A DNA stretch of 64,000 nucleotides from Megamerina dolium (Eukaryota; Arthropoda; Insecta; Diptera; Megamerinidae). Shown here in pieces: positions 1 through 15,035 of this stretch (within the stretch, counting starts at the first letter, position 1; every line of letters begins with the position of its first letter). Both the position numbers and the translations under genes were made by a program. The notes beneath the pieces were generated by a model. The model saw nothing but the letters and a program-made list of their open reading frames with translations. It did not search any database and had not been told where the DNA came from. Location of the stretch: contig OY978525.1 in assembly GCA_963854835.1 (NCBI GenBank), forward strand, positions 17,454,309-17,518,308. Reading direction: 5' to 3'.

Positions 1-815
1 TACATTCTCTGATTGGGTGCTGCAAATGCAAGAAGAATATCATGATGTCTCAAACAAGTGATTTCTAAGTGATATTCTAAGTGATGAAGCTCATTTTCAT
101 CTGTCTGGGTACGTGTATAAGCAAAACTTTCGCATCTGGGGCTCCAAAAATCCAAGAGAAATGGTCAAACAACCTATCGATCTACAATGAGTGACAGTTT
201 GGTGCGGTTTTTGGAGTGATATTGGTGTCATTGGGCGATATTTTTTTGAAAATGATACTGGTGCGACCATTTCAGTGAATGGATTGCATTACCAATCGAT
301 GTTACTGACTTATTTTTAGCCTGAAATTTATGCTATGGGCGTAGACGACATTTATTTTCAGCAGGCCGGCGCCACATACCATACAACTGGTTAAACAGTG
401 GTTCTATTACGTGAAAAAATTCCTGAACGGAGAATTTTTTCTTTCGGTTTACGTTAAATATAAAGTCTACAGAAATGTTTCAGCAAATATAGAAGCACTC
501 AAAGATAATATTAGAGGTGTTATTCACAAGATACAGCCGCAATTATGCGAAAATATGGTGAAAAATTTCATCAAAAAGATTACCACATGCAAGAGGAGTC
601 GCGACGGACATTTGGTAGATATTACATTCCATTACTAACCTCAGAGTTTGTACTTCGGATTAAAATAAAAGTATCAGACTTTTTCATAAAAATATTTCGT
701 TTTTTTTTTTAATTTAAAATGACATCTCCCGTTGAAAGACACTGTATTATTGCATTGTTACGGCACCCTAACACAAAAAAGTCGGTAATTATGACGTGGC
801 AAATGGACCACCCTG
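1..815 (+). pseudogene. Tc1/mariner-superfamily transposase fossil, C-terminal half, cut by the window edge
   Basis: Broken reading frames on the plus strand follow the DDE transposase order of an insect Tc1/mariner-like family whose intact members carry an N-terminal DUF4817-type helix-turn-helix. Seen: DEAHFHLSGYV near 90-115 (first catalytic Asp), RIWGSKNPRE, a VTVWCGF-type block near 190, VDDIYFQQAGATYHTT near 345-390, then a frame from 411 to 638 with the C-terminal KDNIRGVIHKIQPQLCENM block. The usual QQDGA is QQAGA, so the second catalytic Asp is lost. Several stops and frame breaks occur (for example at 187 and 318). The right end probably lies near 815, where GGACCACCCTG resembles a terminal repeat of the family; the left end is outside the window. 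Confidence 0.75.
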
Positions 816-2997
816 CATTGAACAATGATTATGGTACTCTCATATTTCACTCTCATAGTCGTTTGTAATGGAAGTAAATGATCACTGTAATCACATTGAT
901 TGAGAGTTATACGAAATAGTGACCATGATCCTATTATTTCTCCTCGATGGCTTCAGCACTGAAATATGGTCTTATGAACCAAATATGGCTTGTCGCAAGT
1001 TCGGTTTTAAGTATAATGTAGCACCATAATTGAGCCAGTCAAATGGTGATTTTGTGTGGGAAGTATATTCAAATACGTCCTACTTATACACAGTCAGTAT
1101 TTGACAGACAGATGAAGGAAGGGATATTTTAAAATTTTGCCTGCTAACATCTGACCAAAGTGAATTCACCATTGTCCTTGTATGCATGTTCGATAATAAA
1201 TGTAAAAACAAATATGTAATATACAACAACAATAACGGCATATATTTTCTCAAAACTCATCACATAACAATTCGATGACAAAAGTCTTAATCGAAAAACT
1301 CTACAGCGCATAGGTGGCAGCCAGACTGACAATGTTAGCAACGATGGAGGCAATAGCGGTTTATACTTCATAGACGTTGACTTGTTCTTCTTCTTCGTCA
1401 TCTTTTTGTGTTGGTCTCCATATACTACTCTTCGTGTCAGCATCATTGACAGTATTCGTTTTGCAATTTTCTTTATTGTTATTTTTACTTCTGCTGCTTC
1501 TGTTCCAAATACCCTTTCTTATGCGTCTACATCACTTCTTGTTCTTCTTTCGCAAATTTTTGACAAACGAAGAATCGTCTATTTGCCTCTGTCTTCGCAA
1601 TATTCTTGCTCCTCATTATTTATTCTTTATATAACAATAAATGCTTGTCTCCTTTGGGATTGGTTGGGGGTGGCGTGTGGAGAATATAGAACTCAGAACT
1701 CGGCATTCACATAGTAGAAATGATGAACGACCAGAACGGGTGGAAAAATGCCAAATGTCGAATTGACTTGCCTCTCTTTGTTGCTGTTGTTGTTGTGTTT
1801 GTTGCTGGCTGGATATGAAATTGAAAAGCCGGAAAATTATTTTTATTGAAATTAATTTAATTTTTTTTTTTCATTATTTTATTTTATTTTATATTTTGCA
1901 AAAAAAAAACCTTTATTGTTGTTTTGCTATTTTCTTGCTTTCTATTGTTGTTTTCACATACATTCATATTGGCTTGCCTTTTGAGCTTTGGTTGTTGCTT
2001 TCAAATGTAAAAGTAGAAGAAAAAGTTTTCTTTTTTCATTTTTCCTTCAGTCAAAGGTTAAACATTTGGAAATCCCTGAATGACAGCATATTCGATTCGT
2101 TGTGTGTTTATGAATTCTCTACTCTCTTTTGATACAATGACTTCCATGTAGACATATTCGTATTGGACCAATTTCTTTTCCCCTTTCACTTGGAGTCAAA
2201 CGCATATACTCTGCCTCTTGATTGTTATAATTTGGAGGGACGCTCATTCAAGGAATGAAATTCTTCTCATCATCATCATCATCGCCGTCAACAATAACAA
2301 TAATAAAAGCAATCCAAATTTCAACGTCAAGTAAATAAATAGGAAATCGCTCATTCTACCCTTGTTGCTTCTATGGATTCATGTTCTACGGATCACAAAA
2401 TAAATGAACAAATGTGTACATAAGCAATATAATTTGAAAAAGAGTAGTTGATAGTTGATTGCTTGATAGGAATTGTATGATTTTCTTCAAGAATGACTTG
2501 CATTCAGAGCTTAACACCAAGTAAAAATCAATTGCTTAGAATATTGCTTATGAAAACAGTTCAAACGATGAATTATCCAAGAGGAAATTTTTCAGTTCCC
2601 TTTGAAATTTTATGCACACATGAGCAAGATCTATATATTCTGAAAGTAGGACTACAAAAAAGATACTCTTATCTACTCGTTTTTCTAGATCAATTCGTTT
2701 TCATTTTTTTAGAGGCGAAATTCATTTTACTTAATATTAATAATACGACTCATACTCATCGCATGATACGTTGATATTATTTCTTCAATAATTTCATTGT
2801 AGTATACTGCAGTCTTGCCGATGAAATTTTAAACAACGGTTATAACATCTTTCCGCGCACTTCTTTTACCGAACGTATCAAATTTACGAACTTCACCTCA
2901 GTTAACAATTTCTTATTTCATTGGTCCATTCAAAATACCGGCAAATTAAAAATCCAATCATTTATATGAAAAATTATACATTTTTAATAAGAACTAC
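816..2997. other. No gene seen; AT-rich spacer
   Basis: Thymine-rich open frames at 1377-1714 and 1815-2132 are low-complexity and match nothing I know. A short CAT repeat lies at 2268-2283. No splice-supported exon was found. Confidence 0.5.
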
Positions 2998-3009
2998 ATA
3001 TGATAATAG

Positions 3010-4422
3010 AAAGTTGGAAAGAGTTAGAAAAAGAGTCGCGTCGAATGGGTCTCACGGAGAACGAGGGCAAAACGAAGTACCTAGCAACAAACAAAGAGTC
3101 CGGCGACTTGGACAGAGCGTCACTGTTAATAACTACGCTGTTGAAGTAGTGAAGGACTTTATCTATCTTGGAACCAGTATTAACACCAGTAATGACGTCA
3201 GCCTGGAGATATTGCGAAGGATCACTCTTACTAACAGGTGCTCTCTCGAGCAACGAAAACAACACTCTCCAAGTCTCTCATCATGAATGTCCTTACATAT
3301 TGCGCCGAAGCTTGGAAAATTTTCTCCTCAAATGAGAGAATTCTCGGAGACCTTTGGACCTATTTGCGTTGATGGCGAGTATTGAATAAGGTATAATGTT
3401 GAGCTGTATGAGCTGTATGCCGACACCGACATAGTAAAGCGCATTAAAATTCAGCGGCTGCGCTGGATAGGGCATGTCGAACGAATGGAAGAACACGCTC
3501 GGACGAGGGAGAAGAGGAAGACCTAACCTCCGGTGTAAAGATCAAGTACTGGAGAACTTTTCAACGCTTGAAATTTCTAACTGGCGCCAGCTAGCAGAGG
3601 AAAGAGCTGGCTGGCGAAGCATGATAGATTCGGCATTAATCGTTTTTCGATTGTATTGGCCACTTAAGGGGAGGTTATCCTCTTTTTTTTTTTTCAAAAA
3701 ATCGACTTTTTTTTTTCTTGATGAAATGAAAGGTATAAATGCTTAGAATATTTGTGCAATCGTATTTTTCGATCCACAACATATTTATCTCACTAAAGCC
3801 AGGAATAGCCGACTAAGATGCTGATGTGAGTACAATGTAGCATTTTAACTTTAAACGCGTTTATCTCAAAAGCATTTTTTTTATCCTAGCGTCAAGCATA
3901 GCTCATGATCTACTGCTCAGATTTACTTCATCTAAAATTTTCCTGAAAGAGTATGGTTTTTCGTATGACTTATACCTAAAATAAACATAAACAATTGTTC
4001 AATAATTGTCGTTAAACAAAAAAAAACTTTAAGAGAAGAGGGTAAAATCGAATTTTTTTTTAACTATGCATAAATTGGATAATTTTTCTTGAAAACTCTT
4101 TATAAATAGATATAAGTCATAGGAAATTTTATTAACTTGATTATAAAATACAAGTTTTTGATTTCAGTTTACTACAAGTGGCTGCAACCTTGACGTTATC
4201 GAACGACTCCTCGCTTTCAAAGGATGACACGATCCGCCATTTTGGGGCCGCAATATTAGATTTTTTCATCAAAAATTTTTTTTTGTATTTTCAAAAGTTG
4301 TCTTAATAAACCATCAAAACCGTTCGTTCGTATGTCTTTTCATTATCCGACAGTAAACAATCAAATTTCGCTTTATTTTCGGCTAAAAAGAGGAGAACCT
4401 CCCCTTAAGTGAGTAAGTGAGT
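3010..4422 (+). pseudogene. RTE-clade retrotransposon, 5'-truncated fossil (copy F1) with a nested MITE
   Basis: The 3' end of the same RTE family as the copies at 18.4, 44.5 and 50.9 kb. It begins inside the RT domain at a block matching the post-YADD ELERESRRMGL region. It continues through the C-terminal RLRWLGHVERM and GRPNLRWKDQVLEN blocks, with frameshifts and internal deletions, to the GGCCAC 3' end. The sequence ATATGATAATAG occurs at 2998-3009 and again at 4423-4434, a perfect 12-bp target-site duplication that fixes both ends. The 3' tail is GTGAGTAAGTGAGT, a decayed form of the TAAG tail of younger copies. The element is interrupted at 3664-4408 by a TTAA-flanked MITE. It cannot encode a working protein. 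Confidence 0.88.
3668..4404. mobile_element. 737-bp MITE with TTAA target duplications
   Basis: The ends are GGGGAGGTTATCCTCTTTTT (3668-3687) and, read on the other strand, GGGGAGGTTCTCCTCTTTTT (4385-4404): 20-bp inverted repeats with one mismatch. TTAA flanks both sides (3664-3667, 4405-4408). Removing the element plus one TTAA rejoins the RTE 3' end (GGCCAC then TTAAGTGAGT), so the insertion is exact. There is no coding capacity. TTAA duplication is typical of piggyBac-type elements, but the GGGG terminus is not the usual piggyBac CCC, so the superfamily is left open. A TTTAAACGCG block near 3852 recurs in the element at 53302-54015. Confidence 0.88.
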
Positions 4423-4434
4423 ATATGATAATAG

Positions 4435-7549
<3,115 letters not shown>

Positions 7550-7690
7550 TATACCAAAATAAGGTTCTGGCCCTGTCATTGTGGGGGAGACTCATTTCCT
7601 GACGAGTTCGTTAGCTAGTTCATTACCCTGAATTCCTACGAATCCAGGGACCCAATCTCAAATGATCAAAATGGTCAAGTGATACAGAGC
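7550..7690 (-). pseudogene. I/LOA-type retrotransposon scrap, RNase H C-terminal block
   Basis: The reverse strand reads as a decayed WVPG-x-GI-x-GNE-x-A-x-E-x-V block followed by a TGPEP motif. That is the order at the end of RNase H domains in I-type non-LTR retrotransposons, also seen here at 29860-29950 and 61360-61480. Stops interrupt it and only about 45 residues remain. No ends or target duplications were found. Confidence 0.6.
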
Positions 7691-10099
7691 CACTACTCTG
7701 ATAGGAAAATTATGTCGCCATTTGTTTATGGATTTCTTGAACAAAATAATGTTTGATTAAAATTTTTTGAGATAATTTTTTTTCTATTTTTCAAACACTT
7801 TGCTAATTAAAATGGTTTCGAGTGTCATTATTACCAAGTAAAATTTAGAGATTTTGTCTAGAATTCAATCGACATATAGAGAAGAATAAGAAGAGAAATA
7901 TTGAATAAACTCTACATAATTACTACTATTAAAATTAGTAATTTCTCTTACAATTAAACAAATTAAAAAATACGTAAATAAATGTATATGCTTATATGTA
8001 GAATATATTGGCCTCCAAATAGTATCAATATACCATCTTAGTAACTGGTTATAATTTGTTTTCATATCATCTTATCACTTCATAAACTCACCATATCAAT
8101 CATCATTTATAACAATTTGATTCTTGCTTGCTTATTACGATATATACTGACTATATATTTAAATATGTACATTGTATTTACGTATACACACCCTATTAAC
8201 TCGCCTCAAATAAAATAGACTGGTATTAACAAGTATGTCGTAGTGCATTGCGTTTGATAAATATTGCGCCGTTCTTAGAATAATCACATAGAACAAGGAA
8301 AATTGTCGTCATCAAAGTCCTCGCAGTTGTCATCAAATACTTTTTCGCGTGACAATCGTATTTATAGGCTTTTTTACCACTGACATTCCTTCCTTTGGCT
8401 TGAATTATTATTTCTTCTTTCGTTTTTTTTTTGTTGCATATTGTTGAATTTTGAATTTTCGTTTTATTATTTATATTTTTATTGCATGCCACATATATAA
8501 CATATGTATATCTATGTAACTATTGTTATAAATATATTGTATATGTATCAGCTTGATTATTTATTATGCATTTTTTTTTTAATGTCACTACCATATCAAA
8601 AATAATATCAAATAAGAAAGAGAAGAAGAACAACAATCATTGTACGATAATAAAATAATTTGATTATTTTAATAAACTCATCATAAAATGTTTGCTTTGC
8701 TGATTTCATTTGGGTTTCCATTCATTGTTCACATAATAATATTTTATATTCCTATTTATTGTATTTGTTTTACATATAAATATAATTTGTTGTTTTTATT
8801 TGCCTTATTCATGCCACATGACATAGGTACCTATGTATTATATTATATTATGTAAGGTTATTGTCTATCTATAGTCACAGCAGTTGGTTGCTTCTATTGC
8901 CTTTAGTGTTTTAATGAAGTTTGTTTCTTTAGGCGAGAGTTGCTTTTAATTTATTTTCGACAATTGTGTTTTTGCCATTGTTGTTATACCATAAATTAAA
9001 TTTGCAAATATACGTATATGTACTTATATCTACATATACATATGTATGTATATACACATCTAAACTGCTGACAGTCGACATTATAAATTTATTACTATTT
9101 ACCTAATATTTATATACGATACATATAAGGATATATGTATGTACATACATATGACTTAACTAAATGCAGACAAAACTGTGACAATCCAAAAATATAACAC
9201 AATCGATGTAGGCATTGTGTTGCCATATTGAGATGAAAAACAAAAAGTGTATAAAATCAAATAATTCACAAATGATACTATCGCTGTCACTGTCACTGTC
9301 ATCTTCATGTGCAGCCTTAAATTATGACAAATTTTTAACAGCAATTTTCATTCCGATATCAAATATTGTAATATTTAATTATGATACAAATAACAATTGT
9401 TTGTTAATCCTTTCCATTGTAAACATTTATTGTCTCTTCTTGATGTAAATCGACTATATTACCTCATAAATAATATGGTAACACTATGTGAAAGGTGTCT
9501 TAAAAGAAGAAAATAAGAGTATGCCGTCCGAGCACGAATGGTCCCATAAAGTTAACAGAGCTGTAAATGGAGTCATCAATAAGTTCTAAATGGCTTTTTT
9601 CTCTAGTCATATTGTGGGTCTGTTTCTTTCCTTGATTCTTAATCGAACTTCATAAAGAAATAAGTAAAAATAAGTTCCAAGTTAAGACATTCAATATAAG
9701 TTCTAGTCCAACTGTTGTGCAAAATATTATTCACTCTGTAAAACACACTGTAATGCGTGATAATTACTGCCAAATCACTGGCAATCAGCTTAGTGCAAAT
9801 ATACTAGCATCTGGAATATTCATATACATACTTTGATAAACGGTGATTTCTGTAGATTTGATTATACAGTTGAGAGTACATTCCCAGGCATAGGCAATAT
9901 AGGTGCACGTTTCAATATTCATTTCATTATGCAAAGAGCACAAATAATGCTTAGAAATCATAGTAATTTATGCCCAAAATCATTGTTTAGTGAGAAATAT
10001 TTATAAATCACTTTGACCATATTATGGTGCATGACCCAAAACCAAAGTTTCTACCAAAACTTGTCAAGTAGAATGCGTACTAGAGGAAAATAGAGGAGT
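7691..10099. other. No gene seen; AT-rich spacer
   Basis: A small CTGTCA repeat lies at 9282-9302. Many ATACATATGTATG-like runs occur. No supported exon. Confidence 0.5.
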
Positions 10100-10300
10100 A
10101 TAGATGAAATCGGCACAAGAACTAAAATTGCTGGATCTTCATTTATATTGCGAGTTTAATAAATAGATGATGGAACAATCAAAAGTCGGTCTAATTTCTT
10201 TTCATTCTTTAACGACGAGAATTATTTCAGGCTCGATATTTTTATGAATAACCCAAATTGTCGCATAGGGAGTGATACCAGTCTAGAACAAATCAAAAAA
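10100..10300 (+). pseudogene. Tc1/mariner-like transposase scrap around the first catalytic Asp
   Basis: The plus strand reads SAQELKLLDLHLYCEF near 10108-10160, which fits the QELKPxDHxxRxxFxxW linker of the DUF4817-type family. FNDENYFRLDIFMNNPNCRI follows near 10206-10265, fitting the F-x-DE-x-F-x-L...N-x-NCRI catalytic block. A stop (TAG near 10168) and lost downstream homology show it is dead. The same family is at 1-815, 26158-27263 and 48080-48275. Confidence 0.55.
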
Positions 10301-10552
10301 TTGCTTGGTGGCAAGTAGAATAATTGGGCCACAATCATTCTGTCTGTAAAATATGTTCTTCAACATTCCTCGGGTTTTATTCAAATCTTGCATATAGGTA
10401 ATAGTGATACCTGTATGGGAAATCAACAACAAAAGGATAGATTGTTATATCCCAAAATTGATCTATACTTTTTTCTTTAAACGCGAAGAATTTTATAATT
10501 GACGAATATTCTAATAAAAGTCCTTTATTTCTTTTGGAACATTTCATCACTA

Positions 10553-10803
10553 AAAAAAAAAAAAATAAATAAAGTGGTACTTATAAGCCCCTAAGGGCTC
10601 TTTGCCCGACTTCATTTCAGAAACTTTTTCATGGTAAATTGTTACTGCCGGAAGAATTGCCAATTGCTTGCCGACAAGTGGGTACCATTCGAAAAAAAAT
10701 ATTTTTTTTCCTATATTAAATTTGTTATGATACAACCGGGGATTGAACCCACGACTTAAAGATCAGAAGCCCAACACACTAACTACTGAGCTACGGCACC
10801 ATC
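10553..10803 (-). mobile_element. tRNA-derived SINE (copy A)
   Basis: On the reverse strand the head reads GGTGCCGTAGCTCAGTAGTT (A-box-like) and, about 30 nt on, GTGGGTTCAATCCCC (B box), a tRNA-like RNA polymerase III promoter. The body contains GCAATTGGCAATTCTTCCGG and GGCAGTAACA, shared with the SINEs at 13252 and 37820. It ends in a T/A-rich run at 10553-10575. The head does not fold as an intact tRNA and is followed by a body, so I call a SINE and not a tRNA gene. Confidence 0.7.
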
Positions 10804-12944
10804 ATCAATTTCATCAATTAAGTAATCTGAATTTGTTCCACTCTCAATTTATATACAATATAAATGGAAAAAAAACTGACGATTGATTTCAATTGCTAAC
10901 GCCTATCAAAAAATGTGCCTATCAGTGCTGCCAGGTCAGTTATTGGATAAATTGACAACTTCAGTAGTGTAAATATATGGCAGCGATAAATACAAGGCAG
11001 CACAAAAACAAATATGCTGACTTTAAACATCAAAGAACATAGAATGTTGGCTAAGTTCAATGCTTCCAATTATTTTAATTTTTTCTATTGTACAGAGATG
11101 TCGTTTATCGATATCTTTTTATTTACATATCTTGAAATGCTATACTTAAGAATGAAAAGGAAGTATGTTGCAACAAAATTATTTCACTTTTAACCCTAGC
11201 GTGGGCACCATGGTCGGGCCAGACTTTTTGGGGGAAAAAAATTCGTTATTTTTATATTTAATTATTTTTTCAATCGGACTGGTATTCATTGATATCCTCA
11301 ATTAAATATTAGATTTATGGTAAAATATGTCTGCTAGTCACTTTCAATACACCGTGATGTGGTCACCCCATAATATTTGATTAATCACTGTTTGATTAAA
11401 TAATCAAAATCAAAATCATCTATATTAAAGAAACTTAACATCTTTATCCATGGCCGTCTATTCAAAATTGCATGATATTGGCCCATTTACAAAAGTAATC
11501 GCCGAAAAACAAAGACGCCTTTTTATAATGCTTGTGAGCTGTATTGCAAGTCTTGGAAGTCCAAAAGCTTCTAAAAATAACCTTTATTTATTTACCTAAA
11601 TGTATTCTAATACAGAAATGAAGTTATCATATTTGTTTACATTAATTCAATGGCAATGTCATCTTCACATAAAACTAACAGCAAGTCGACAATAAATTAT
11701 CATAGCTGTCAACACAGCATGGTGGTTGATATAATGGAATGGATATAACTTGTTTATATAATATAAAAAATGTAGTATTTAATTATGATGTGATTTTCAA
11801 TGGTATGTATAATTCTTTGGTATTATATACAACAACAACAACAAATTCAATAGTAGAGTATCGTATGTGATCGTGTGAATCAAAGGAATTAAAAGATATC
11901 AACATTTATGGTGTGATATTTTCAACAAATCTTAACTAGAGATTACTTCATATATGAAATTATTGTGAATTTTGATTGAATTTACCAAACTGTTTTATAG
12001 ATTTCAACCAAAACTACTTTGGAATCACACAAAAGGAAAGCTTTCAATTACCTTGAATTTACGACACACAATATGTGTTTACCGACACGTTGTATTACAA
12101 ATGTATATTCTGTCAAAATATATGACTTCATAATTATTTATTTGTACATATACACCTACATACATATGCATAAGTATATATTATAGCTATATATTTTATT
12201 TGGGAAAATTTTTACACATGCAATCGCATTACTATCCTTATACTCGTACTACCTGTATTCTACATCCTTTCATACACATGTAAAGGACTATGGTAAAAGT
12301 CAACCTTTATACGTTTATATTTCATATATTTAATATATTGTTTATTATGGTATTGTATAATATAATATTATGCAAAATTCATAAATGATTTATTTTATAG
12401 CAAATTTATGGCATTAACGTGGAATATTGTGTGTGTGTGTGTTTTATTAGTTGTTTCGTTTTTTTTATTTTTTTTTAATATTCTTACATTGCACGCATTA
12501 AATAAAATCTCTTTGAATATTATTGTTATGATAAAATACTAATAAAATTATATGTCAAAATAACTATTGGCAACAAATATTTATTTATGTTGATTATTAC
12601 TTTTTACAGGCAAACACATGCAAATATTTCTTTGGAAAGTTGCAAAATAACAATAATAATAATGTGATAATTTGATGTTCATATTAGCGTATGTTATGTC
12701 ATAAGAAGGTGATTGTAGAAGCATATAAATTATACAATATTAGAAAATACTAGTAAATACACCCCATATAGCTGAGTAAGTGTGGGTTTGACATTTTAAT
12801 ATTATTTTTGAATGTACAATTTATCAGCTGCGATATTCTCTTTGACTTATTTATATATAAATATATATGAATTGTTAAAGTTCAAGCTTAAAATAAATGA
12901 ATTTCATACACAAGGATTGGTCTAAGTGAGTGCAAGTAAGCACA
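10804..12944. other. No gene seen; AT-rich spacer
   Basis: A CAA repeat lies at 11830-11845 and a GT repeat at 12429-12442. GGGCACCATGGTCGGGCC near 11202 and ATGTGGTCACCCC near 11354 might be the ends of a small decayed element, but the match is too weak to call. Confidence 0.5.
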
Positions 12945-13032
12945 CGGTTTCCTCAACATACCCTTGCACTCCTTTCTGATTTCGTGTAACAGAACTCATA
13001 TGACACCACCTAATCTGAACTTTGTCACAAAG
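12945..13032 (-). mobile_element. SINE 3' fragment
   Basis: The reverse strand reads GGGCTTTGTGACAAAGTTCA followed by GTGTCATATGAGTTCTG. This resembles the shared 3' block of SINE copies B and C (GAGCTCTGTGACAAA...ATGTCA). No tRNA-like head is present. It abuts the 3' tail of the reverse-strand RTE fossil at 13039. Confidence 0.45.
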
Positions 13033-13251
13033 CCCACATTACTTACTTACTTATGTTGCCATTACAACCGAAAATCGATTTAGGACAATGGCAAGCTTCG
13101 TCAACTAACTCTGTTCGTCGCTAGTTGCGTCAGTTGCGGCCTTTCCACCGAAGGTTAGATCTGCCTATTTTGCGTAGTCGACCAGTGGGTTTCGAATATA
13201 ACACCCATTTAGCTGAAGCGTGTTCTTCTACACAAGCCCTCAACATGACCT

Positions 13252-13503
13252 CATGTCATGGCTGAGTGGTCAGTGAGTTGGCTTTCTGATCGGTAAGCCA
13301 TGGGTTCAATACCCGACTGAAATACAATTTTAATATCGAAAAATTATTCATTTAAACGATATCCAGCTGTCGGAAAACAATTTCCAATTCTTGTGGCAGT
13401 AACAAATTCGCAATTAAAATGATTTTAAAAGAGCTCTGTGACAAAGGACAGAATAAGTGATGTCATAAGGGTTCAGCCCTTAAATACTGGAAGAGCCTTT
13501 GGA
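13252..13503 (+). mobile_element. tRNA-derived SINE (copy B) inside the RTE fossil
   Basis: The head carries GGCTGAGTGGTCAGTGAG (A box) and ATGGGTTCAATACCCG (B box). The body shows CAATTTCCAATTCTTGTGG, GGCAGTAACA and the 3' block GAGCTCTGTGACAAAG. RTE sequence stops before it at about 13251 and resumes at about 13504, so it inserted after the RTE. Confidence 0.7.
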
Positions 13504-13620
13504 TCGCTTAACGAAAATTCCAAGCATTCTTTTATCTGAGGTGATAGGTCAAGCATAAAGAGAGACTTGTAAAGTATGGTGATCATTTCTCGGGAGAGGG
13601 CTCGACTTCTCAATTGCTTA

Positions 13621-14148
13621 TAGCCTAGACAGACGGCAGCCTAATTCCGGATTACCGAGTTAATTCGAATTAATTCGGGCATTATCTGCAGCTAATCCGC
13701 ATAAATTTTATGAGTTAATTCTCAAAATAAAAGAGGATTACGGCAATTTGCTATGGCAACACTGCTGAAAATAGTCTATTGTGAATTTTTCTCCATCCAT
13801 TTTACAAAATATTAGGTATGTTCGCTATCAAAAAACTTTCAACAATTGTTAACAGTTTTCAACATGAAAAGTGTTGGCGAACAAATAAATCCAGCTGTCA
13901 ATTACGAACGGTGAATGTCAATTTACAAGTTTCTGATAGTTTTCAGTTCACGTACTTCTTGTAGATTTTCTCATATCGAGAGTGATAGACGACAGAAATT
14001 GATAGTGATAGTAATGTAAGTGGACAGACCTAATAAAACAGCAATCAGCAGTTTAGTTAATCCGCAATACTGCCGTGTGTCAGGTTATTATTTTATTCGA
14101 ATTAAGTGCGCCGGTAATCCAGAATTAGGCTGCCGTCTGTCTAGGCTA
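13621..14148. mobile_element. 528-bp MITE, PIF/Harbinger-like (TTA target duplication)
   Basis: The ends are 37-bp inverted repeats with one mismatch: TAGCCTAGACAGACGGCAGC opens the left end, and the right end (14112-14148) is its complement. TTA lies on both sides (13618-13620 and 14149-14151). Removing the element and one TTA rebuilds CAATTGCTTACTTATCCCAAAG, which matches the RTE interior, so the site is confirmed by its host element. A 3-bp TWA duplication is the hallmark of PIF/Harbinger. No transposase reading frame is present, so it is non-autonomous. Confidence 0.92.
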
Positions 14149-14470
14149 TTACTTATCCCAAAGTAGCACCCGTTAGCAAGAGTGATCCTACGCGATATCT
14201 CTTGGCTGATGTCATTACTGGTGTTAATGCTGGTTCCCAGTTAGACAGAGTCCTTTACTACTTCAAAATCTTAGTGACGTGCTGTCCAGGGACTCCTTGT
14301 TTGTTGACGCTAGGTACTTTACCTTGCCATCGTTCACCATAAGACCCATTTGACGCAACTCTCTTTCCAGCTTTGAGAATGCTGCACTGACTGCCGATTA
14401 TTTAAATATCATCGTCATACGCTAACAGCATGACACTTTTATTGAACATAGTGCCATTATGACGTAGATC

Positions 14471-14695
14471 GTGGGTGCCGTAGCTCAGTGATTAGTGCGT
14501 TGGCCTTCTGATCTGTAGGTCGTGGGTTCAATCTCCGACTGAAGCATAATACCATAACAATTTTTTAGCAATTTTCCCATCAATAACAATTTGCCAAAAA
14601 TGCTTCCTAAAGAGCTCTGTGACAAAACTAAGTTAAAGTTATGTCACAAGGATTCTGCCGTTCGGAACCAGCTAATATAAGTAGGTCCCTTCTAA
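14471..14695 (+). mobile_element. tRNA-derived SINE (copy C) inside the RTE fossil
   Basis: The head reads GGGTGCCGTAGCTCAGTGAT (A box) and GTCGTGGGTTCAATCTCCGA (B box). The 3' block GAGCTCTGTGACAAAACTAA is shared with copy B. RTE sequence leads up to 14470 and resumes near 14750; the right edge is uncertain. Both RTE-nested SINEs lie on the plus strand, opposite to the RTE. Confidence 0.7.
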
Positions 14696-15035
14696 TGTTG
14701 TCCAAATTTAACACGCACAACAGTATTGGAAAAGAAGCTCGGTTGTATCAGTTGCTCGGTTGATCGTCTCATTTCCCCCATAATAATATTGAAAAAATCA
14801 CACGACAACTAATCACCTTGTCTGAAACCCCATTCGGTATTAAACCGCAGGAAGAGGTCCTAACCCAATTTTCACTGTACAACAGGAGTTATACAATGTC
14901 ATTCTGCAAAAACGAATGAGCTTCACAGGCCTTACTCGACTGTCGAAAGCGGCTTTATAATCAACAAATAGGTGGTGGCTATCTGTTTTTCTTTGATATT
15001 CTCCGGGGAATGGTGTAGTGTGAAAATCTGTGATT

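Larger units (their letters stand above)
13039..15035 (-). pseudogene. RTE-clade retrotransposon fossil (copy F2), reverse strand, with three nested insertions
   Basis: Starting from a TTAC repeat at 13039-13052 (reverse complement of the TAAG tail), the reverse strand follows the 3' half of the family. Present in order are the C-terminal block (13060-13250), the GVFERK and CYFGLSKQL regions (13504-13620, 14149-14200), the strand-D and YADD region (14200-14470), and the motif-B and finger blocks, ending near 15035 in the RQILEKTQEK region. About 135 bp of RTE sequence is missing where the SINE at 13252 sits. Divergence, stops and insertions show it is much older than the copies at 18.4 and 44.5 kb. 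No clear TSD was found. Confidence 0.85.

Noticed and set aside
1377..1714. Overlapping hydrophobic open frames resembling membrane proteins
   Set aside because: The Phe/Leu/Ser richness comes from T-rich DNA; no start context, splice sites or domain.
11180..11380. Possible short MITE with ends near GGGCACCATGGTC and ATGTGGTCACCCC
   Set aside because: The ends match too weakly and no target duplication is visible.
14471..14545. Possible tRNA gene (A and B boxes), likewise at 10735-10803 and 13255-13320
   Set aside because: The heads do not form a full cloverleaf by eye, and each is followed by a shared non-tRNA body, so SINEs fit better.
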